From DASZTU01 sp035493835 (GTDB taxonomy: Bacteria; Pseudomonadota; Alphaproteobacteria; Rhizobiales; Devosiaceae): DNA of 11,365 nucleotides. Every line of letters begins with the position of its first letter. Positions within the stretch are counted from its first letter, which is position 1. The notes under the pieces were generated by a model. That model made no database searches, was not told the DNA's origin, and saw only the letters and a program-made list of their open reading frames with translations. The position numbers were made by a program, and so were the translations under genes. This document shows, one piece after another, positions 7,640 through 11,365 of the stretch. Location of the stretch: the NCBI GenBank assembly GCA_035493835.1, contig DATJHO010000159.1, positions 1 to 11,365 of the forward strand. The letters run 5' to 3'.

Positions 7640-7667
7640 ATTTTGGCCGCACAAGTGCGGTCGGCAA
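7640..7667 (-). promoter_or_regulatory. Weak candidate promoter for pyrBC
   Basis: On the minus strand TTGCCG (7667-7662) and CAAAAT (7645-7640) are 16 nt apart, each matching 4 of 6 consensus positions. The spacer contains a small perfect palindrome (CCGCA-CAAG-TGCGG on the plus strand, 7647-7660) that could be an operator. The implied leader is about 33 nt before the pyrB ATG. The gap to ruvX is only 83 nt, so co-transcription from ruvX is equally possible. Confidence 0.25.
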
Positions 7668-7683
7668 TTTTTACCGCCCTAGC

Positions 7684-8133
7684 TCAGCCGCGCCGCAGCC
7701 GCTCCAACGCCCCCTGCAGAATATAGCTTGCGGCGAGCTTGTCGACGACCTCGGCCCGCTTGTCGCGGCGCACATCCGCCTCGATCAGGGTGCGCGTGAC
7801 CGCGCTGGTCGACAACCGCTCATCCCAGAAGACGATGGGGATTTCGACCAGTTTTGCCAGATTTCGGGCGAACGCCCGGGTCGATTGCACCCGCGGCCCC
7901 TCCGAGCCATCCATGTTCAGCGGCAGCCCCAGGACGATGGCGACAGCCGCATTCTCCGCGATCAGCACCTTGAGCCGGTCGGCATCGGCGGTGAATTTCG
8001 TGCGGGCGATGGTTTCGAGCGGGGTCGCCGAATAGCGCATGCCATCCGAGATCGCGACACCAATGGTCTTGGTCCCGAGATCAAGCCCCAGCAGCTTGCC
8101 GGCGGCGGGAAGGGCGGCGAGGGGGTTATCCAC
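7684..8133 (-). CDS. ruvX: RuvX/YqgF, RNase H-fold Holliday junction resolvase-like nuclease
   Basis: YqgF-family proteins are small RNase H-fold nucleases. In E. coli YqgF takes part in 16S rRNA 5'-end maturation, and the family is often annotated as a putative Holliday junction resolvase. The 149-aa protein shows the acidic active-site blocks in order: LLGLDLGTKTIGVAISD (14-30) with D18, GLPLNMDG (69-76), FWDERLSTS (102-110) with E105, and DKLAASYILQ (131-140) with D131. The start is GTG at 8133-8131: an in-frame TAG lies five codons upstream, and no ATG follows before the conserved core. TAGGA lies about 10 nt before the GTG as a distant ribosome-binding site. It is the first gene of the leftward series and diverges from the plus-strand genes. 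Confidence 0.93.
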   Translation of the reverse strand: MDNPLAALPAAGKLLGLDLGTKTIGVAISDGMRYSATPLETIARTKFTADADRLKVLIAENAAVAIVLGLPLNMDGSEGPRVQSTRAFARNLAKLVEIPIVFWDERLSTSAVTRTLIEADVRRDKRAEVVDKLAASYILQGALERLRRG

Positions 8134-8166
8134 AGGAGAACATTCCTACATCTGGTGAACAAAGAA

Positions 8167-8195
8167 AGTTTACAACAAGAACATAGCGTGATCAA
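8167..8195 (-). promoter_or_regulatory. Candidate sigma-70 promoter for ruvX
   Basis: On the minus strand TTGATC (8195-8190) and TAAACT (8172-8167) are exactly 17 nt apart, each matching 4 of 6 consensus positions. The predicted start near 8160 gives a leader of about 27 nt to the ruvX GTG. The surrounding stretch 8150-8200 is clearly more A/T-rich than the rest of the window, as expected of a promoter. Confidence 0.45.
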
Positions 8196-8272
8196 ACTGA
8201 GCGACGCCGTGCAGTAGTGTTCAGACCTAGGTACCCAGCCAGATGAAGGTCCTCGCCCTCGGGTGGTTGTAT

Positions 8273-8291
8273 TAGTGCGCGTGATGCACTA
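8273..8291. promoter_or_regulatory. Inverted repeat, putative operator of the DUF4160/DUF2442 cassette
   Basis: TAGTGC-N7-GCACTA is a perfect inverted repeat with 6-bp arms (8273-8278 and 8286-8291), ending 12 nt before the GTG of the DUF4160 gene. Its 13-bp centre-to-centre spacing suits a dimeric helix-turn-helix repressor. It overlaps TATTAG (8270-8275), a possible -10 box, although no good -35 was found. The second cassette gene encodes a helix-turn-helix protein that could bind here and autoregulate; that link is inferred. Confidence 0.45.
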
Positions 8292-8303
8292 CGTGGGGCG
8301 GCG

Positions 8304-8546
8304 GTGCCAACGTTGGCGCGTTTGGGGAACGGACGAGTTCTGATCAGGGTCTTTGCAAGAGACCATATGCCGAGACATTTTCATATCACGACCCCCGATG
8401 GGGACGTACAGGTGAGTATCGACGATCTGGCACTACTGAACGGAAAACTCCGTAGGGGTGATCTCGAACTAGCTTTGCGATGGGCGGTGCTCAATCAGCA
8501 CTTGATCAGCGAACTTTGGGACCAGCTAAATGGACGAATTCATTGA
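8304..8546 (+). CDS. DUF4160 domain protein (candidate toxin-antitoxin component)
   Basis: This 80-aa protein has the whole DUF4160 signature. It starts VPTLARLGNGRVLIRVFARD (initiator GTG), followed by the hallmark DH-x-P-x-H-x-H segment (DHMPRHFHI, 20-28), then a short beta stretch (GDVQVSIDDLAL) and a helical end (NQHLISELWDQL). The biochemical role of DUF4160 is not established. GTG at 8304 is chosen because the family normally begins M/V-P-T and a TGGGG purine run lies about 6 nt upstream. It overlaps the DUF2442-HTH gene by 17 nt, a pairing seen repeatedly in bacteria and reminiscent of toxin-antitoxin modules. Codon choice (TTG, CTA, CGT, AGA) and lower GC differ from the housekeeping neighbours, suggesting recent arrival. 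The product is probably cytoplasmic, as no signal or membrane segment is seen. Confidence 0.82.
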   Translation: MPTLARLGNGRVLIRVFARDHMPRHFHITTPDGDVQVSIDDLALLNGKLRRGDLELALRWAVLNQHLISELWDQLNGRIH

Positions 8547-8982
8547 GGCCGGGAAGCCGCTGCGCAAATTGCAGTCGGCGGTGCCGCTCGAGGGCAGAGC
8601 TGTTGAGGTCACGTGGCGTGGGGGGGACGTGGAGGCAATCGATCTCATGCCGGCCTTGCTCAGCCACCGCAGTTTCGTCCGGCTCCGGACGGACGATGCA
8701 TTGTTCCACGAACTAAGCGTCAGCGAATTTGGCGACGCGCTGGAGTGGCCCGACGGCAGCGAGTTGGCGGCAGCCTGGATCGATGAACTACGTCCAATCG
8801 AATTCGACAACGCAGATTTTAGAGCGGCGATGGACGTTCTGGACCTGAGTCTGGATGGGATGGCGGCTCGCTTGCGGATTGCTCGTAGGTTGGTAGCCGA
8901 TTATCGAAAGGATAAGCCGATACCCGCGACGGTGGCTTTGGCAGTTCAATATCTCGTGGAAAAGCGTCGCAAGGCAGGTTAG
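8530..8982 (+). CDS. DUF2442 protein with C-terminal helix-turn-helix
   Basis: The 150-aa protein has two parts. Residues about 12-90 match DUF2442: a beta-rich segment (GRAVEVTWRGGDVEAIDLMP, 22-41) followed by the family's W-x-x-G-x-E-L box (LEWPDGSELAAAWIDEL, 71-87). Residues about 98-147 look like a lambda-repressor/XRE helix-turn-helix: LDLSLDGMAARLRIARRLV, then YRKDKPIPATVALAVQYL, resembling the family pattern of two DNA-binding helices followed by (K/E)xPIPxxVALA. The architecture recalls the Nitrosomonas europaea NE0471 structure family (DUF2442-type domain plus lambda-repressor-like domain); that match is from memory. ATG at 8530 lies inside the DUF4160 gene with GGGA 8 nt upstream, so translation is coupled. 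The likely role is antitoxin-like DNA-binding autoregulator, by inference. Confidence 0.8.
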   Translation: MDEFIEAGKPLRKLQSAVPLEGRAVEVTWRGGDVEAIDLMPALLSHRSFVRLRTDDALFHELSVSEFGDALEWPDGSELAAAWIDELRPIEFDNADFRAAMDVLDLSLDGMAARLRIARRLVADYRKDKPIPATVALAVQYLVEKRRKAG

Positions 8983-8988
8983 GAGCTC

Positions 8989-9009
8989 CCTCCCTCACCC
9001 TGTCCGCTC
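8989..9009 (+). repeat. Remnant of extragenic repeat at the cassette's right edge
   Basis: CCTCACCCTGTCCGCTC, starting near 8993, closely matches CCTCACCCTGCCCCTCTC, the arm of the 481-511 repeat read on the minus strand, but the second palindrome arm is missing. It sits between the DUF2442 stop and the next gene and may mark where the cassette joined older DNA. It is short and C-rich, so chance similarity is possible. Confidence 0.35.
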
Positions 9010-9013
9010 ACCG

Positions 9014-9556
9014 ATGAAACTCACCTGGTTCGCCGCAACAACCGTCCGCATCCATATCGGCGGGGAGATTCTGGTCGCCGATCCGGATCGGGCGCCGGAT
9101 TTTGTGGATCGGCGCGAGCTGGTGTCGGGCGCCGACCGGGTTTTTGCCCTGGCGAGTGAGGATGGGAACCTGCCGGTTGTGGACCCGGCGAAGTGGCGGC
9201 CCCGGAAGGTGGCAAAACTTGCCGAGGATAGCCCGCCGGACCAGGCCGTAAAAATCCAGCGGATCGGGCCGCGGGCCGTGCTCTTCGATGCCATCGGGGA
9301 GCCGCCGCTGGTGCTGATTGCCTCCGTGGAGGCGCCGCGGTTCGGGCGTTGGGCCGATGACGCAGTGGTGGTGCTGTTTGGTGCGCGCGAGGAAATGGTA
9401 GCGACGTGCACGGTATTGCTCGACGTGGCGCGGCCGAAATTGATCGCGTTGGCGGCCGACGAGGCGACCATCGATCTTGCGATCGCGGAGCTGCGCGAGC
9501 ATCTCGAGGGCGCAGGGCTCGTTTCGCTGGAGCCGGGGCTGGCGCTTGAAGTCTGA
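9014..9556 (+). CDS. Hypothetical protein, degenerate metallo-beta-lactamase-like (UPF0173/UlaG-like) fold
   Basis: The 180-aa protein begins MKLTWFAATTVRIHIGGEIL followed by VADPDRAPDF. This matches the opening of UPF0173/UlaG-type metal-dependent hydrolases (M-K-x-T-W-x-G-H-S-x-x-R-x-x, then I-L-I-D-P), but the GHS is replaced by AAT. The HxHxDH zinc motif that should follow within about 30 residues of the DP is absent; the sequence runs RRELVSGADRVFALASEDG. The protein is also shorter than the usual 220-240 aa. Later segments (VLFDAIGEPPLVLIASVEAP, ADDAVVVLFG, PKLIALAADEA) read as alternating strands and helices consistent with the fold. It is probably not a metalloenzyme. A UPF0173 hydrolase beside gatCA is, as I recall, common in Hyphomicrobiales, so this may be its diverged form. 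ATG at 9014 has no clear ribosome-binding site. Confidence 0.65.
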   Translation: MKLTWFAATTVRIHIGGEILVADPDRAPDFVDRRELVSGADRVFALASEDGNLPVVDPAKWRPRKVAKLAEDSPPDQAVKIQRIGPRAVLFDAIGEPPLVLIASVEAPRFGRWADDAVVVLFGAREEMVATCTVLLDVARPKLIALAADEATIDLAIAELREHLEGAGLVSLEPGLALEV

Positions 9557-9557
9557 A

Positions 9558-9619
9558 TTGTTGCGCTGTCGCCTCACCTGCTGGTAAATGCCCAAAACCA
9601 GATCGCAACAAATACCAGC
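9558..9619 (+). promoter_or_regulatory. Structured leader of gatC with two competing hairpins
   Basis: The 71-nt gap before gatC holds two exact inverted repeats that share bases. One pairs TTGTTGCG (9558-9565) with CGCAACAA (9604-9611) and encloses CTGGT/ACCAG (9581-9585/9597-9601). The other pairs GCTGGTA (9580-9586) with TACCAGC (9613-9619). The two folds exclude each other, and the second ends one base before the GGGA ribosome-binding site of gatC. A switch in gatC translation is conceivable; no known riboswitch is recognised. Confidence 0.35.
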
Positions 9620-9627
9620 GGGATCCC

Positions 9628-9915
9628 ATGGCCGTCGACGCCGCAACCGTGAAGAAGATTGGGCGCCTCGCGCGCATCCGCATCGGGGACCAAGAGGTCG
9701 TCCAGTACCAGGATGAGCTCAATGCCATTCTGGGGTTCGTCGAGCAGCTTGGCGAGGTCAACGTCGAGGGCGTCGAGCCGATGACCTCGGTGACGCCGAT
9801 GCAGCTCCGCCGGCGCGAGGACAAGGTGAGCGACGGCGGCTATGCCGACAAGATCGTCGCCAACGCGCCGTTGACGGAAGACAATTTCTTCATGGTGCCG
9901 AAGGTGGTGGAATAG
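9628..9915 (+). CDS. gatC: Asp-tRNA(Asn)/Glu-tRNA(Gln) amidotransferase subunit C
   Basis: GatC is the small subunit that wraps around GatA and holds the GatCAB complex together; the complex turns Glu-tRNA(Gln) into Gln-tRNA(Gln) and/or Asp-tRNA(Asn) into Asn-tRNA(Asn). The 95-aa protein is standard length. Characteristic segments are VKKIGRLARIRIGDQE (8-23), the helix ELNAILGFVEQLGEVNVEGV (30-49), PMTSVTPMQLRRREDKVSDG (51-70) and the C-terminal NAPLTEDNFFMVPKVVE (79-95). The ATG at 9628 follows GGGA at 4 nt. It lies 71 nt downstream of the hypothetical gene and upstream of gatA on the same strand. Confidence 0.96.
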   Translation: MAVDAATVKKIGRLARIRIGDQEVVQYQDELNAILGFVEQLGEVNVEGVEPMTSVTPMQLRRREDKVSDGGYADKIVANAPLTEDNFFMVPKVVE

Positions 9916-9934
9916 CGATGGCCATTGCCATCGC
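9915..9934 (+). other. Stem-loop at the gatC stop
   Basis: GCGATGGC-CATT-GCCATCGC is a perfect 8-bp stem with a 4-nt loop beginning at the last base of the gatC stop codon. No T-run follows, so it is not an intrinsic terminator. It may protect the 3' end of gatC mRNA or act as a processing site. It also buries the ATG of the small open frame at 9918. Confidence 0.45.
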
Positions 9935-10061
9935 GCCGCCGCTGCAGGGCGACGGTCGTCCCGCACGGCCGGCGCTTGTCAGCGATGAGCATGCAGCCGA
10001 CTGGCCCAATTCTATGAAATGGCTCTCCGAGCCCCCCTCTTTCACGGGAATGCATTCGTGA
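9918..10061 (+). CDS. Possible 47-aa small protein bridging gatC and gatA
   Basis: A 47-codon frame begins with ATG two bases after the gatC stop, behind a GGTGG purine run about 10 nt upstream. It ends in TGA overlapping the gatA GTG start as GTGA. The peptide begins MAIAIAPPLQGDGRPARPAL and ends WLSEPPSFTGMHS; no domain is recognised. Exact fit into the gap with coupling at both ends is what genuine operon genes show, but a stop-free frame of this length is common by chance at this GC, and the start codon lies within a strong hairpin. If not translated as a protein, the frame may serve only to deliver ribosomes to gatA. Confidence 0.25.
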   Translation: MAIAIAPPLQGDGRPARPALVSDEHAADWPNSMKWLSEPPSFTGMHS

Positions 10062-11365
10062 CCGAACTGACGAAACTGTCGCTTGCCGCCGCCCGGAAGG
10101 GGCTTCGCGCCAAGGAATTTTCTGCCACCGAGCTGACGGCGGACTATCTGGCGGCAATCGAGCAGGCGAACCCCAAGCTCAATGCCTATGTGGCGGTGAC
10201 GCCAGACGAGGCGCTCTCTGCCGCCAAGGCCAGCGACGAAAGGCTCGCCAAGGGGGAGGGCGGTTCGCTCGAGGGCATTCCGCTCGGAATCAAGGACCTG
10301 TTCGGCACCATGGGCGTCCACACGCAGGCCGCCAGCCATATCCTCGACGGTTTCAAGCCCGAATACGAATCGAGTGTCACCGCCAATCTATGGCGCGACG
10401 GCGCGGTGATGCTGGGCAAGCTCAACATGGACGAGTTCGCCATGGGCTCATCCAACGAGACCTCCTATTACGGTCCGGTGATCAATCCCTGGCGGGCGGA
10501 AAACTCCAACGCCAACCTGGTGCCCGGCGGCTCCTCCGGCGGTTCGGCGGCGGCGGTTTCGGCCTGGCTCTGCGCCGGCGCCACGGCAACCGATACCGGC
10601 GGCTCGATCCGGCAGCCGGCTGCGTTCACTGGCACAGTCGGTATCAAGCCGACCTATGGCCGCTGCTCGCGCTGGGGCGTGGTGGCGTTTGCCTCCTCGC
10701 TCGACCAGGCCGGCCCGATCGCCCGCACGGTCGGGGACGCGGCGATCATGCTGACTTCGATGTCGGGGTTCGATGCCAAGGATTCGACCAGCGTTGATTT
10801 GGCGGTGCCCGATTTTGCCGCTGCCGTCGAGCGCGGGGTAAAGGGCCTGACCATCGGCGTGCCGCGCGAATACCGCATGGAGGGCATGCCGGCCGAAATT
10901 GAAAAACTCTGGCACCAGGGCCTCGAATGGCTGAAGGCCGAGGGAGCGACGGTGCGCGACATCTCGCTGCCGCACACCAAATATGCCCTGCCGGCCTATT
11001 ACATCGTCGCCCCGGCGGAAGCCTCTTCCAATCTCGCACGTTACGACGGCGTGAAATATGGACTCAGGGTCAGCGGCCGCGACATCACCGATATGTACGA
11101 GCTGAGCCGGGCCGCCGGTTTCGGCCGCGAGGTGAAGCGGCGCATCATGATCGGTACCTATGTGCTGTCGGCCGGCTATTTCGATGCCTATTACGTCAAG
11201 GCGCAGCGCGTCCGCACCCTGATAAAGCGCGATTTCGAGTTGGCGTTCAATGACGGGATCGATGCGATCCTGACCCCGGCAACGCCATCCGCGGCGTTTG
11301 GCGTCGGCGACGAGGACATGAAGGCCGATCCGGTAAAAATGTACCTCAACGACGTGTTCACGGTC
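10058..11365 (+). CDS. gatA: Asp-tRNA(Asn)/Glu-tRNA(Gln) amidotransferase subunit A (runs off right edge)
   Basis: GatA is the amidase subunit of GatCAB; it frees ammonia from glutamine and passes it to GatB, which amidates the misacylated tRNA. The 436 codons present cover the catalytic region of a protein normally about 490 aa. The Ser-cisSer-Lys triad is visible: K79 in GIPLGIKDLFG, S159 in the amidase signature VPGGSSGGSAAAVSAW (155-170), and S183 in DTGGSIRQPAAF (179-190), followed by GIKPTYGR. The 24-residue spacing between the two serines is the family's. GTG at 10058 is chosen over an in-frame ATG at 10019 because the protein then starts with the usual (M)TELT-type opening and has GGGA 8 nt upstream; the ATG has no ribosome-binding site. 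The end of the gene, and probably gatB, lie beyond the window. Confidence 0.96.
   Translation, partial: MTELTKLSLAAARKGLRAKEFSATELTADYLAAIEQANPKLNAYVAVTPDEALSAAKASDERLAKGEGGSLEGIPLGIKDLFGTMGVHTQAASHILDGFKPEYESSVTANLWRDGAVMLGKLNMDEFAMGSSNETSYYGPVINPWRAENSNANLVPGGSSGGSAAAVSAWLCAGATATDTGGSIRQPAAFTGTVGIKPTYGRCSRWGVVAFASSLDQAGPIARTVGDAAIMLTSMSGFDAKDSTSVDLAVPDFAAAVERGVKGLTIGVPREYRMEGMPAEIEKLWHQGLEWLKAEGATVRDISLPHTKYALPAYYIVAPAEASSNLARYDGVKYGLRVSGRDITDMYELSRAAGFGREVKRRIMIGTYVLSAGYFDAYYVKAQRVRTLIKRDFELAFNDGIDAILTPATPSAAFGVGDEDMKADPVKMYLNDVFTV

Noticed and set aside
7641..7670. Terminator after ruvX
   Set aside because: The CCGCA/TGCGG hairpin is short and not followed by a T-run on the minus strand; it fits better as part of the weak pyrB promoter region.
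9021..9824. 267-codon minus-strand frame across the 9014 gene and gatC
   Set aside because: It crosses gatC, a certain gene, and the leader; Arg/Pro/Ser-rich translation without any motif.
1..11365. CRISPR array, tRNA or rRNA gene, transposase or integrase
   Set aside because: No regularly spaced direct repeats, no cloverleaf or rRNA sequence, and no mobile-element protein was seen on either strand.

Overview
The window is a high-GC chromosomal segment of an alphaproteobacterium, most likely Hyphomicrobiales (Rhizobiales). A Devosia-like genus is a guess from protein character and cannot be fixed from the sequence alone. The evidence is the gene order (ruvX, pyrB, pyrC, plsY, dprA, topA, rnr on one strand, with gatC-gatA diverging), the dihydroorotase-like protein lacking its HxH motif that accompanies pyrB in this order, frequent GTG starts (plsY, ruvX, the DUF4160 gene, gatA), and extragenic palindromes of the CCCGGCGAAAGCCGGG and CCTCTCCCC..GGGGAGAGG types common in these genomes.

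Layout: from 8133 down to 1 the genes run on the minus strand. In transcription order they are ruvX (Holliday-junction resolvase-like/rRNA maturation nuclease), pyrB (aspartate carbamoyltransferase) overlapping pyrC (a dihydroorotase-like protein without catalytic metal ligands) by ATGA, plsY (acyl-phosphate glycerol-3-phosphate acyltransferase), dprA (4 nt after plsY), topA (DNA topoisomerase I, behind its own promoter-like TTGACA box), and the first 124 codons of rnr (RNase R), which runs off the left edge. Two gaps on this strand (375-538 and 3164-3482) hold palindromic extragenic repeats.

From 8304 the genes run on the plus strand. A compact two-gene cassette comes first: an 80-aa DUF4160 protein and a 150-aa DUF2442 protein with a C-terminal lambda-repressor-like helix-turn-helix, overlapping by 17 nt. 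It has a TAGTGC-N7-GCACTA inverted repeat just upstream and lower-GC, less biased codons than its neighbours. It looks like an inserted toxin-antitoxin-type module and is the most accessory-looking part of the window. After it come a 180-aa protein resembling a metallo-beta-lactamase-fold hydrolase that has lost its metal site, then gatC and gatA (subunits of the tRNA-dependent amidotransferase; gatA runs off the right edge). A 47-codon open frame bridges gatC and gatA exactly.

Most of the window is core housekeeping: pyrimidine synthesis, phospholipid synthesis, DNA uptake/recombination, DNA topology, RNA decay and aminoacyl-tRNA amidation. The points worth a second look are the DUF4160/DUF2442 cassette with its putative operator, the non-catalytic dihydroorotase paired with pyrB, the degenerate hydrolase beside gatC, the structured gatC leader and the small open frame between gatC and gatA.
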